Below, in pieces: positions 24,118 through 32,057 of a DNA stretch of 64,000 nucleotides; within the stretch, counting starts at the first letter, position 1; each line of letters opens with the position of its first letter. Made by a program: the position numbers and the translations under genes. The DNA comes from Phytohabitans aurantiacus (lineage in GTDB: Bacteria > Actinomycetota > Actinomycetes > Mycobacteriales > Micromonosporaceae), in the NCBI RefSeq assembly GCF_027923225.1, contig NZ_BSDI01000012.1:1-64000 (forward strand). Reading direction: 5' to 3'. The notes under the pieces were generated by a model. It saw nothing but the letters and a program-made list of their open reading frames with translations, was not told where the DNA came from and searched no databases.

Positions 24118-25233
24118 TCAGATGTCGCCGAACGCGTCGTACTTGATGCGGACCGCCGGCACCTGCATCTCCGCCAGCGTGCGCAGGGTGTGTTTCACCA
24201 TGAGCGCCGAGCCGGAGACGAAGAAGTCGTGGTTCTCCCACGGCCCGAAGCGCGCCACCACGTCGTTGATGTTGCCCTGCTCGCCGGTGAAGCTCTTGTC
24301 GTCGCTGCACGCGGGCACCACCGACAGCCACGGGTGGCGCGCCGCCAATCGGTTGAGTTCGTCGAGGTCGTAGAGATCCTCCCGGTCCTTGGCTCCGAAG
24401 AACACATGCACCCATCTGGTGCGGTTGTAGCGGGTCAGCTCCTCGATGAGGGCCCGGATCGGGGCCAGTCCGGTGCCCCCGGCAACGCAGACGATGTCGC
24501 GGGTCGACTTGCGGTCCAGCGTCATCGAACCCATCGGCGCCGCGATCCGCAGCAGGTCGCCGGGTTTCACCCGGCGAACCAGAGCACTGGAGACCCACCC
24601 CGCGCCGAGCGCCCGGACGTGAAAATCGAGGGTGCCATCCGGTCGCGGGGCGTTGGCCATCGAGTACGTCCGCCAGAGTCGCGGCTGATAGCGAGGCGCC
24701 TCGACGCTGACGTACTGGCCGGCGCGGTACTCCAGTGTGTGCTGGAGAGGCCGGAGTGTGAACACCGCGATGTCGCGGCTGCGGCGCTCGTGCGAGAGCA
24801 CCTCGGCGTGCCAGAACGGCGGGTTCGTGTCCGCGTCGGCGCCGGCCATCATCTTCTTCGCGATCACGTTGTACGCGTCGGACCACGCCTGCTCGTACTC
24901 GACGCCCCAGTGCTCCCCGGCGAACGTCCGGAGCGACTCCAGCAGCGCGTCCCGCACCACGTCGTAGTGCTCTGGTTGCACGTGAAACTTGCGGTGGTCG
25001 CGTCCTAAGGCGCGTAGGTAGTCCTCGAAGCGTTCCGGATCGTCGAGGGTCTGGATCGCCGTCACGATGGCGCCGAGCAGGCGGGCCCGCTGGACATCCA
25101 TGTGTACGGGAAAGAGCGTCCGCAGGTGCGGGTTGGACAGGAACATCCGCGCGTAGAAATAGCCGGCGACCTTGTCCTGCTGCTCCTCGACAAGGGTCCA
25201 GCTCTCCTTGAGCAACCGCGAGAGATTACCCAT
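24118..25233 (-). CDS. hmp: Flavohemoglobin (nitric oxide dioxygenase)
   Basis: 371 residues: globin domain 1-135 with proximal His H80 (DHRKFHVQPEHYDVV aligns with the KHxSLxIxPEHY motif), then an FNR-like FAD domain (RTYSMANAP as the RxYS FAD motif) and an NAD(P)H domain (CVAGGTGLAPIRALIEEL; ending KYDAFGDI). It oxidises NO to nitrate using O2 and NAD(P)H in the cytosol, and it may instead serve as an oxygen-binding reductase. ATG 25233 has an AGAAGGG ribosome site; the longer frame is rejected. Divergent from a PPOX gene across a spacer with a 25-bp palindrome. Confidence 0.93.
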   Translation of the reverse strand: MGNLSRLLKESWTLVEEQQDKVAGYFYARMFLSNPHLRTLFPVHMDVQRARLLGAIVTAIQTLDDPERFEDYLRALGRDHRKFHVQPEHYDVVRDALLESLRTFAGEHWGVEYEQAWSDAYNVIAKKMMAGADADTNPPFWHAEVLSHERRSRDIAVFTLRPLQHTLEYRAGQYVSVEAPRYQPRLWRTYSMANAPRPDGTLDFHVRALGAGWVSSALVRRVKPGDLLRIAAPMGSMTLDRKSTRDIVCVAGGTGLAPIRALIEELTRYNRTRWVHVFFGAKDREDLYDLDELNRLAARHPWLSVVPACSDDKSFTGEQGNINDVVARFGPWENHDFFVSGSALMVKHTLRTLAEMQVPAVRIKYDAFGDI

Positions 25234-25289
25234 TGAAGCCCTTCTCTCGGAGAGCACGAGAGTTTCAGGGTGACGACTTAACGTGCCGG

Positions 25290-25314
25290 TAAGTCGCACA
25301 GAGTGTGCGACTTA
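25290..25314. promoter_or_regulatory. 25-bp palindrome in the hmp-PPOX divergent promoter
   Basis: Perfect 11-bp arms TAAGTCGCACA and TGTGCGACTTA around GAG. A further half-site ACGACTTAA lies at 25273-25281. Its strength and central location between two redox-type genes mark it as an operator, possibly of a nitrosative or redox regulator; the regulator gene is not in the window. Confidence 0.75.
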
Positions 25315-25371
25315 ACCTGAACACTCCTCGCTACCGTTTCGCCACGCGCCGTGAGGTTGGGAGGCACCGAT

Positions 25372-25980
25372 ATGAGCGGCGAGCATCTCTTGCAGCAAGA
25401 ATGCGGTACGGCGGAGCGGGCCGAAAGGTTCTACACACAGCAAATGCTCGATCACCTGAACCCCCAGATGATCGAGTTTCTTGCAAGACAGGAAATGATG
25501 TTCGTGGCGAGCTCCGATGCCGCCGGCGAATGCGACTGCACATTTCGGGCAGGACCGGCGGGCTTCGTCAACGTGCTCGATCCGCGCGTGCTGGCCTGGC
25601 CGGAGTACCGGGGCAACGGGGTGCTCGCCAGTCTCGGCAACATCGTGGAGAACGCCCACGTGGGGCTCCTCTTCGTCGACTTCGTACGCGACGTCATCGG
25701 CCTGCACGTCAACGGGGCGGCCACGATCGTCGACGACGACGTCATGCGCGCCACCCATCCCGGCCTGCCCGTCGACCCGGTACCGGGCCGGCGCGCCGAA
25801 CGCTGGGTGCGGGTCTTCGTCGAGGAGGCGTACATCCACTGCGCCAAGCACATCCCACGGATGATCAAGGTGCCGCGGGACCGGGCGTGGGGCACCGACG
25901 ACGTACGCCGCAAAGGGGGTGACTTCTTCGGCGTCCGGGAGAGGCAGTTGGCCCAAACGTCGGGCACAGTGGTCGGGTGA
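25372..25980 (+). CDS. Pyridoxamine 5'-phosphate oxidase-like flavin/F420-binding protein
   Basis: 202 residues of the PPOX split-barrel superfamily: MIEFLARQEMMFVASSDAAGECDCTFRAG, then FVNVLDPRVLAWPEYRGNGVLASLGNIVENAHVGLLFVDF, and the C-terminal RVFVEEAYIHCAKHIPRM (read in parts). The last segment is typical of the sub-group often linked to flavohemoglobin or FNR-like reductases. Cofactor (FMN, F420 or heme) cannot be decided by eye. ATG 25372 has GGGAGG seven bases upstream. The stop overlaps the CPBP start by four bases (GTGA). Confidence 0.88.
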   Translation: MSGEHLLQQECGTAERAERFYTQQMLDHLNPQMIEFLARQEMMFVASSDAAGECDCTFRAGPAGFVNVLDPRVLAWPEYRGNGVLASLGNIVENAHVGLLFVDFVRDVIGLHVNGAATIVDDDVMRATHPGLPVDPVPGRRAERWVRVFVEEAYIHCAKHIPRMIKVPRDRAWGTDDVRRKGGDFFGVRERQLAQTSGTVVG

Positions 25981-26744
25981 CGGTTGACCTTGCCTCGTCT
26001 CCTGTGGATCGCGCCGTCCGGCGCACCGAGGTTCTGCTGGTCCTAGGTGTGTCGCTCGGCGCGAGCGCGGTGTACTCGTTGGTCACGATCATCGCGCGGC
26101 TCACCGCCGAACAGTCGCTGTCCCAGCAGACCGCCACGCTCAACCCATCACGGTCGGACCGGCCGTACCTCGACCTGACGTACCAACTCCTGGGCATCTT
26201 CTTCAACCTGGTACCCGTCCTGCTCGCCCTCCACCTGCTCAACCGCGATGGCGACGGCCGGCGGGCGCTCGGTATCGACTGCCGCCGACCCGCGTTCGAC
26301 CTCCGGTGGGGTGCGCTGCTCGCGGTGGGAATCGGCATCCCCGGCCTCGGCCTGTACTTCGGCGCCCACGCCCTCGGCATCAACGCCACCGTCGTACCGG
26401 CCGCACTCAACGACGTGTGGTGGGCGGTACCGGTACTGATCTTGGCGGCCGCCCAGAACGCGATACTCGAAGAGGTCATCGTCGTCGGATACCTGATGAC
26501 CCGGCTGCAAGAGATGGGCTGGCGGATCCGCGCCGTCGTCGCGGCCAGCGCGCTGCTCCGCGGCTCCTACCACCTCTACCAGGGGTTCGGCGGATTCGTT
26601 GGCAACGCGGTGATGGGCGTGGTGTTCGCGCTGTTCTACCTGCGCTGCAAGCGTGTGGTGCCACTGATAATCGCGCACACGCTGCTCGACGTCGTGGCGT
26701 TCGTCGGATACACCCTGCTCAAGGACCATTGGTCCTGGCTCTGA
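25977..26744 (+). CDS. CPBP-family intramembrane metalloprotease
   Basis: 255 residues with about seven membrane spans and the CPBP/Abi motifs: EEVIVVGYLMTRL (EExxxR-like, with G-Y before the usual Arg), SALLRGSYHLYQG (His of motif 2) and LIIAHTLLDVVAF (motif 4 His). These enzymes cleave membrane proteins or prenylated-type substrates. GTG 25977 overlaps the PPOX stop, so translation is coupled. Partner or substrate unknown; coupling to the PPOX gene and proximity to hmp suggest a shared stress regulon (inference). Confidence 0.88.
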   Translation: MTVDLASSPVDRAVRRTEVLLVLGVSLGASAVYSLVTIIARLTAEQSLSQQTATLNPSRSDRPYLDLTYQLLGIFFNLVPVLLALHLLNRDGDGRRALGIDCRRPAFDLRWGALLAVGIGIPGLGLYFGAHALGINATVVPAALNDVWWAVPVLILAAAQNAILEEVIVVGYLMTRLQEMGWRIRAVVAASALLRGSYHLYQGFGGFVGNAVMGVVFALFYLRCKRVVPLIIAHTLLDVVAFVGYTLLKDHWSWL

Positions 26745-26762
26745 CGCCGGGTAGCCGCGGAC

Positions 26763-26814
26763 GGTGAGGCCGCGGGAGCAACGGTCTCGCGCACGACGGG
26801 CATCGCGGTAGCCC
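26763..26814. repeat. Second dispersed repeat, copy 1
   Basis: GGTGAGGCCGCGGGAGCAACGG (22 bases; 26763-26784) recurs exactly at 52362-52383, and CGCGGTAGCCC follows 19-20 bases later in both. The segment 26791-26812 also matches the reverse complement of 52267-52288 at 21 of 22 positions. It follows the CPBP gene. Confidence 0.7.
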
Positions 26815-26896
26815 AATATCGCTCTCTCCGCCGCGTCCGCGCGCCGCGCCCCGCCCGCGCCGCTCTCGCCCCGCCCGCGCCGGGCCCCTCTCTCCG

Positions 26897-26976
26897 CCGA
26901 TCAAGGGCGAATGCGCGTGCTTTGATCTCTTTTCCGCGTGTTTTGCCCTTGATCGATGCGGTTCTCCTTGATCGGC
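26897..26976. repeat. Interspersed palindromic repeat, copy C
   Basis: Core 26899-26954 in the same orientation as copy A (GATCAAGGGCGAATGC... TTTTGCCCTTGATC, loop around TTTGATCTCTTTT), with outer arm CTCCTTGATCGGC at 26964-26976. It lies between the convergent CPBP and EcsC-like genes. Confidence 0.85.
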
Positions 26977-26984
26977 GCGGCCGA

Positions 26985-28781
26985 TCAAGCGCGGTAGTGC
27001 GCGCGAGCGCGGCTCGCGAGCCGCGCGACAGCGGCGGCGTCGCCCGCCGCCGCGGTGACCGCCGCGCCCCCGGGGATAGCCCGCGCAACCAGCCGCATCG
27101 CCAGCCAGCCACCAGTCTGCCCAGCCAGCGGCGCCGCGACCCGCCAGAGCGCCTCGGCAGCACGCTGCACCGGCTGGTCCTCGGCCTCCGCGACCTCGGC
27201 AGCGGCGAGCGCCGCCCGCGCGGTTTCGACCGTCGGGTACACCCGGGTCAGGACCAACAGATCCACCGCGCGCTCCGGGTCCGTCGGATCGTGCCCATAC
27301 GCCGCCGCGAGATGCAGCACGAGCCCAGCCTGTGCCCACCCGAGCGCGGCCAGTTCCGCCAGCGGCCCGAACATGCCCGCAACCGCCGAAACCACCCCGC
27401 TGGCGCCAGCGAGCCGCACATACCGCTGCGTCGCAAGCCGCGCCAGGCCGTCAGGCGTCGCGGCCGGATAGGTGGCTCGGGTCTGCGTAGCCCACGCGCG
27501 AGCGCGCGGGCCCATGGTCCGCACGGCGGTCGCTGCGAGCAATTCGGGCGCATGGCCGGGCCGGTCCAGCAGCCCGGGTACCGCGCGCGGCGCCACCACG
27601 ATCGGTGGTTTCGCCTCATCCCGTACCGGCGCGGCAGCCCTCTTGGCGGCCTTGACCGCCTTCTTGACGGACGCTTCTTTGGCTGGCGAAATCGGTTCCG
27701 TTCCCGCGGTCGCGCCGACTTGCTCGTGCGGCGAGGCGCTCGCGCTCAAGGCCGGCGCCTCGACCTGCTCCGGTGCGGTCGCTCTTTCGCTCGTAGCTTG
27801 CTCCGGCTCGGCGGCGCTCTGGCTTGCCGCTGACGTCGCGGCCTGCTCTTGTGTAGCGGCGCTCTCGGTGGCGGCCGGTGTCGCGGCTTGCTCCTGCGCG
27901 GCGTTGGTCTGGCTTGCGGCTGACGTCGCGGCGCGCTCCTGCGTGGCAGGCGTCTTGACTTGCTCTTGTGCGGCGGTGGTAGCGGTGGCGGCCGGTGTCT
28001 CGGCTGCCGCTTTGGTCCCGGCTGGCGTCGCGGTCTCGGCTGGTGAGCTCTCTGCCGACGCGGCGGTTCGACGCGCGGACGCTGCCTTTCTGGCCTTCTT
28101 AGCCGGCGCTGGCGGCGTGACCGCGGTTTGGGATGCGGGCTCGGCCGCCGGCGCGGCTGCCGTGTCGTCCGGCGCAGCTGTGGCGGACATCTCATTGGCC
28201 GTCGCCGTCGAGCGTGGCGCCGCCTTCGCCCGTGCGGCTTTCGCTGGTGCGGCCTTGATCGGTGCCTTCTTGGCAGGCGCCGCCTTGGCGGATGTAGCGC
28301 CGGGAGCTGCGGCTTGGGGCTGCGCAGCCTTTGGTGGCGTCGCCTTGGCCGGGGCCTTCTTGGCCCGCGTCGCCTTGGTCGCGCGTTCGGCTGGCTTGGC
28401 CGGTGTGCCCTCGTCCTGCGACACGGCTCGCTCGCTATGTGCGGACGGTTCGCCTTGTGTAGATGGCTCGCTTCGTGCGGACGGCTCACCGCGAGGGACA
28501 TCGAAGGGCAGCTCGGGGGCGGGCGGCGGGGTGGTGGGTCTGGGGGTTGCCGGCGGTGGCGCCGGGGCTTGGAAGAGCACCGACGGCGCCGGACGGGAAG
28601 CTTCGGGCCGATTGGCGGGCTGCTTCCGAGGCTGCTCAGGCTCGGGTTCGGGCGGGGTGAACGCCGCCTCCGGGCTGCGGCCGCGCGGCTTGGCCTGCCG
28701 GCCAGTGGCCTTCTCCTGCGGCTCGGCCCGCTGGCCGGTCGCCCGGGGTCGCCGGCCGCTGGACCGCTGGTCCTCCTCCAT
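26985..28781 (-). CDS. EcsC-like protein with long Lys/Ala/Pro-rich N-terminal region
   Basis: 598 residues. Residues 1-390 are low complexity: Pro/Glu-rich, then histone-H1-like Ala-Lys-Pro repeats (KKAPAKATPPKAAQPQ, KAAPAKKAPIKAAPAKAA), then tandem QEQAAT/SAASQ repeats. Residues about 400-598 resemble the EcsC family (LLDRPGHAPELLAATAV, RLAGASGVVSAVAGMFGPLAELAALGWAQAGLVLHLAAAYG) with amphipathic to hydrophobic helices. EcsC-like proteins are peripheral membrane proteins of poorly known role. The basic tail could bind nucleic acid or act as a spacer; this is speculative. Very biased composition weakens homology of the N-terminus, but the frame is continuous and in-phase with the conserved domain. 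Confidence 0.75.
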   Translation of the reverse strand: MEEDQRSSGRRPRATGQRAEPQEKATGRQAKPRGRSPEAAFTPPEPEPEQPRKQPANRPEASRPAPSVLFQAPAPPPATPRPTTPPPAPELPFDVPRGEPSARSEPSTQGEPSAHSERAVSQDEGTPAKPAERATKATRAKKAPAKATPPKAAQPQAAAPGATSAKAAPAKKAPIKAAPAKAARAKAAPRSTATANEMSATAAPDDTAAAPAAEPASQTAVTPPAPAKKARKAASARRTAASAESSPAETATPAGTKAAAETPAATATTAAQEQVKTPATQERAATSAASQTNAAQEQAATPAATESAATQEQAATSAASQSAAEPEQATSERATAPEQVEAPALSASASPHEQVGATAGTEPISPAKEASVKKAVKAAKRAAAPVRDEAKPPIVVAPRAVPGLLDRPGHAPELLAATAVRTMGPRARAWATQTRATYPAATPDGLARLATQRYVRLAGASGVVSAVAGMFGPLAELAALGWAQAGLVLHLAAAYGHDPTDPERAVDLLVLTRVYPTVETARAALAAAEVAEAEDQPVQRAAEALWRVAAPLAGQTGGWLAMRLVARAIPGGAAVTAAAGDAAAVARLASRARAHYRA

Positions 28782-28897
28782 GTCGTGGGAGCCTAGTCCC
28801 GATCAGCGCGGCGCACCTCCCGGAAACGGCGTACCTCTTTGCTGCCCGGCAGGCGGTCACGGTATCCTCGACCGGCGGTGGCCTGAGAGGGCCACCT

Positions 28898-28988
28898 GGA
28901 GACTTCGCCTAGTCTGGTCTATGGCGCCGCACTGCTAATGCGGTTGGGGTCTTACCGCCCCTCCCGGGTTCGAATCCCGGAGTCTCCG
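28898..28988 (+). tRNA. tRNA-Ser (anticodon GCT)
   Basis: Acceptor GGAGACT/AGTCTCC with discriminator G, anticodon arm CCGCA-CTGCTAA-TGCGG giving GCT, long variable arm, T arm CCGGG-TTCGAAT-CCCGG. No encoded CCA. Confidence 0.97.
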
Positions 28989-29023
28989 CGCCACGGCCGG
29001 GTATGTAGACTGGTCGAGCACCT

Positions 29024-29096
29024 GCGCCCGTAGCTCAACGGATAGAGCATTTGACTACGGATCAAAAGGTTAGGGGTTCGAATCCCTTCGGGCGCG
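29024..29096 (+). tRNA. tRNA-Arg (anticodon ACG)
   Basis: 73 nt. Acceptor GCGCCCG/CGGGCGC with discriminator G, anticodon arm TTTGA-CTACGGA-TCAAA giving ACG, T arm AGGGG-TTCGAAT-CCCTT. It lies 35 bases after tRNA-Ser(GCT), probably co-transcribed. Confidence 0.97.
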
Positions 29097-29630
29097 CAAC
29101 ATCTTGACCAGGGCGTTCTCCTCTTCGGAGGGGGCGCCCTTCGTCGTTCCGGGATGCCATGCGGTTGTGGGTCCTAGGGCAAGGGTCGCTGGCCGCGACG
29201 GCCTGGAAGCTTCCCAGCGGCGGCAACACGCCGAACATTCAGTGGCCCGCACCTCGATCAAGCGTCGGTATGCGGGAGCTTGGCGCGCTGGCGCCGCCAG
29301 AGCCACGGTGGCCCGCAGAACTACGGCCCACGACGCCGCGCGCTGAGATCTTGGGGCGTTGGGGCGCCATTCGGCCGTAACCCATCCAGATTGCCCCGGT
29401 GGGTCGCCGTGCAGCGTAGCGCCAAGATCTGGCGCGCGCGTCCTTGGGCGGCGCGGACGCCGATCAACGAGATCCGCCGTGCCGCCGGCGGCCTGCGGCG
29501 CGCAACGGGACGATCCGGTCGGGCGCTGGTGCCCGGCGCCGCCGCTGCCCGAGATCGGTCGTCGCTCTCGCCCTGACGCCAGGCCGCGGCCGGCGCCGGT
29601 CGTCGCGACCGCGCGGCCTGAATCGGCAGC
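29097..29630. other. Stretch without a supported gene after tRNA-Arg
   Basis: Open frames here lack codon bias, ribosome sites or recognisable protein sequence. Visible items are a small hairpin GCGCCA-AGATC-TGGCGC (29419-29435) and fragments resembling the outer arm of the palindromic repeat (CCGATCAACGAGATCCGC near 29461). It may hold decayed repeat units. Confidence 0.45.
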
Positions 29631-29713
29631 GCCGATCAAGGAGATCTGCATGGATCAAGGGCGAACGCACGCGGAAAAGAGATCCAACCACGTGCATTCG
29701 CCCTTGATCGGCG
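29631..29713. repeat. Interspersed palindromic repeat, copy D (inverted relative to A)
   Basis: Inner hairpin 29653-29709 from GATCAAGGGCGAACGCACG to CACGTGCATTCGCCCTTGATC with loop around GAAAAGAGATCCAAC; outer arm GATCAAGGAGATCTGC from 29634. It ends 25 bases before the stop of the FG-GAP gene. Confidence 0.85.
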
Positions 29714-29737
29714 GAGAAGGCGCGGGCGGGGGGAGTG

Positions 29738-31378
29738 TTAGTGGTGGAGGAGGGTGTGGCCTGCTGAGTGGGCGCCTAGGGTCGCGCCGGTCTGGCAGCT
29801 TGTCACGGTGAGAGCGCCCGCCACGCGAACCGGCACCGGGCGGCCCGCGACGGGGCGCTGGGAGGCGTACTTCATGCCGATTTTGACGATCAGGCCGCTT
29901 TCCGCCTCGCCGCTCGTACCGGTCAGCATGTCGAGCGCGCCGACGCCGTCCAGGTTCAAAATGGCGTTGGCCTCGCCGAAGTACTCGTACTGCCCCGGGC
30001 GCTGGCAACCGGGCTGCGCACGCCGTACGGGTGCTCTGGCGGCGCGCTGGGTCAGCATGAGTGTGCCAGCCCCGGTGAGACCGCCGGCCTGGCCGGGGAT
30101 GAGGAAGACCGCGCCCGAGTCGCGTACCCCGTTGGCGTCGTACGTGATGGCACCGGTGAGCACGTCGGCACGGCCGTCGCCGGTGACGTCGCCGGTCGAC
30201 AGGGCGTTGCCGAAGTACGCGTGAGGCGTCTCGTCGGGTAGGTGGACGTTCGGATCGCCGGGCACGCCCGGCGTCTCCATGCTGATTGTCCTGACGCGGG
30301 CGACGTCCAGCCCGGCGGCCACACCCGGGACGTAGATGAGGTACCCGATCCAGCTGCGCGGTGCGGCGGCCACCAGATCGCCGTCGCCGTCACCGTCGAT
30401 GTCGGCGATCGCCATGCCTTCGCCGATGGCGCTGAGACCGCGTGATGCGCCGTTGAACGAGGTGATGCCGGTGGTGACGACGCCGGTCGCGCTGCCGCGA
30501 AGCAACATGATCAGGCCACTTTCGTTGGTGGCGTTGGTATCCGATGGCGCGCTGATGGCCAGGTCGGCGTATCCGTCCCGGGTCATGTCTCCTACGGCGA
30601 GCCCGTATCCGAAGGAGTCGTCTGTCACGGCGGTGCCGGGGATGCCGGCGGTCTCCTGGGTCAGGAACTGGGTGCCCGTGGTGGCCAGCCCACCGGCGGC
30701 GCCGTACAGGACGGTCACCGAGCCGGCGTTCGGCTGACCGTTGACCTTGTCGCCGTACGCGCCGATGGCGAGGTCGTCGCGGCCGTCGCCGTTGAGATCA
30801 CCGGCGGCCACGGCATGCCCGAACATGTCGTAGCTTTCCATGTCACCTGGCACGCCTGCGACGTTCTGGTTGATGTGCTGGGGCTGGTCGAGATTGAGGC
30901 CGCTCGCGCCGCCGTAGAAGATCCACACCGCGCCGCCGAAGGCTCGGTCTGCGCCGGTCGGCGCGAACTCACCCGGGTTTCCGACCGCCAGGTCGCCGTA
31001 CCCGTCACCGTTGAAGTCGCCGGACGTCATCGCGTCACCGAAGTTGGGTCGCGTCGGCGAGAAGATCGGCGATTCGATGAGGTCGCGCTGTGGCAGGCCG
31101 GAGTACGTGACGATCACGCCGTAGCCGTTGTCGATGAAGCCGCCGGCGACGATCTCGTCCTTGCCGTCGCGGTCGAGGTCCATCGTGGACGTCGTCGCCG
31201 CGGCCGCGAGCTTCGGTGCGGCGACACCGACCGTGTGGGCGCGTTCGACGTCGAGCCGGGCGCCATCGCGCGTCACCGTGGTGTGCGGCGCCGCCGACGC
31301 GTGAGGCACCGCCACCGCAGGGGCAGGCACGCTCGCCATCGTGATGACGCCAGCCAAAACGGCGTACCCGAATCGCAT
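29738..31378 (-). CDS. Secreted FG-GAP repeat (integrin alpha-like beta-propeller) protein
   Basis: 546 residues with a signal peptide (about 1-30, VITMASVPAPAVAVPHASA) and six or seven FG-GAP blades. The Ca-binding loops are DLDRDGKDE, DFNGDGYGD, DLNGDGRDD, DMTRDGYAD, DIDGDGDGD and DVTGDGRAD. The fold is an extracellular calcium-binding propeller, usually for carbohydrate or protein binding; no catalytic domain is attached. ATG 31378 has a GGGAGGA ribosome site. Probably monocistronic. Confidence 0.9.
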   Translation of the reverse strand: MRFGYAVLAGVITMASVPAPAVAVPHASAAPHTTVTRDGARLDVERAHTVGVAAPKLAAAATTSTMDLDRDGKDEIVAGGFIDNGYGVIVTYSGLPQRDLIESPIFSPTRPNFGDAMTSGDFNGDGYGDLAVGNPGEFAPTGADRAFGGAVWIFYGGASGLNLDQPQHINQNVAGVPGDMESYDMFGHAVAAGDLNGDGRDDLAIGAYGDKVNGQPNAGSVTVLYGAAGGLATTGTQFLTQETAGIPGTAVTDDSFGYGLAVGDMTRDGYADLAISAPSDTNATNESGLIMLLRGSATGVVTTGITSFNGASRGLSAIGEGMAIADIDGDGDGDLVAAAPRSWIGYLIYVPGVAAGLDVARVRTISMETPGVPGDPNVHLPDETPHAYFGNALSTGDVTGDGRADVLTGAITYDANGVRDSGAVFLIPGQAGGLTGAGTLMLTQRAARAPVRRAQPGCQRPGQYEYFGEANAILNLDGVGALDMLTGTSGEAESGLIVKIGMKYASQRPVAGRPVPVRVAGALTVTSCQTGATLGAHSAGHTLLHH

Positions 31379-31434
31379 TTTTTGTCCTCCCCCGTGGATC
31401 CGCGCACATCGTGCCACGTCACCCGCGAGACCGG

Positions 31435-31950
31435 CTATGTGCGGCGCCTGCGTTGGATCAGCCAGGGTGCCTGGGCGACCGCACCGCCGACGGCGAGGCT
31501 CGTGCGCGCCGCGGCGTAGAAGCGGTCGCGGCCCTCGTCGGCACGGTGCAGGGCCGTGTCGCGATCGAAGTCCGCACTCGCGCGTCCGCGCGCGGCCGAG
31601 ACGAGCTGGTACACCGACTCGCGCCACTCTCGAGCGGCGTCGACCGTGCCGGCGTCGCCGAGCAGGAGTACGCCCTCCCACGCCTTGGAGCACTCGTTGT
31701 CGGCCTCGTTGAGCTCGTGAAGGCCGGCCGGGTCGGTCGCCGGTGACCGGGTGAGCCGCATCGCCACGAGATGCATCTCCTTGACGGCGCGCGCGAACGT
31801 GGCGTACGCGTCGACGCGCCGCTCGTCCCACCGGACCGCCTGCGCGCGCGTCCACTTCGAACGATCGCTGACGGACGTGGCGAGGATCGTGCCCAGCGTG
31901 CCGACGGCAACGCCGATCAGCGCGGGCAACTGGTCCAGGAAGGCGTTCAC
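31435..31950 (-). CDS. Small membrane-anchored protein, unknown function
   Basis: 171 residues: one N-terminal hydrophobic span (LPALIGVAVGTLGTILATSV), then a charged helical cytosolic domain rich in Arg, Ala and Glu (WTRAQAVRWDERRVDAYATFARAVKEMHLVAMRL...). GTG 31950 is chosen since it sits directly before the membrane span and has CAGACT six bases upstream; an ATG at 32013 is possible but would overlap the promoter region shared with the divergent ABC operon. I recall similar actinobacterial hypothetical proteins but no function. Confidence 0.7.
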   Translation of the reverse strand: MNAFLDQLPALIGVAVGTLGTILATSVSDRSKWTRAQAVRWDERRVDAYATFARAVKEMHLVAMRLTRSPATDPAGLHELNEADNECSKAWEGVLLLGDAGTVDAAREWRESVYQLVSAARGRASADFDRDTALHRADEGRDRFYAAARTSLAVGGAVAQAPWLIQRRRRT

Positions 31951-31962
31951 CGCAGCAGTCTG

Positions 31963-31978
31963 ACAAACGCTCGCTTGT
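31963..31978. promoter_or_regulatory. Inverted repeat in the divergent spacer upstream of the ABC importer
   Basis: ACAAACG-CT-CGCTTGT, arms matching at 6 of 7 positions, resembles a TetR-type operator. It is 80 bases upstream of the substrate-binding protein start and 13 bases from the start of the small membrane protein. Confidence 0.45.
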
Positions 31979-32057
31979 ACTGAGCGGAAGAGACTGAAAT
32001 CACATAGATTCATTCAGAAGTACCAGAACGCTCAGCATCCGATCCTGGGGAGTGACG

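Noticed and set aside
27472..28938. Plus-strand Ala/Val/Gly-rich frame opposite the EcsC-like gene
   Set aside because: Its repeats mirror the Lys-Ala-Pro repeats on the other strand, and it runs into tRNA-Ser.
29070..29651. Minus-strand 193-codon frame after tRNA-Arg
   Set aside because: Starts inside a repeat and ends inside the tRNA; no ribosome site or family resemblance.
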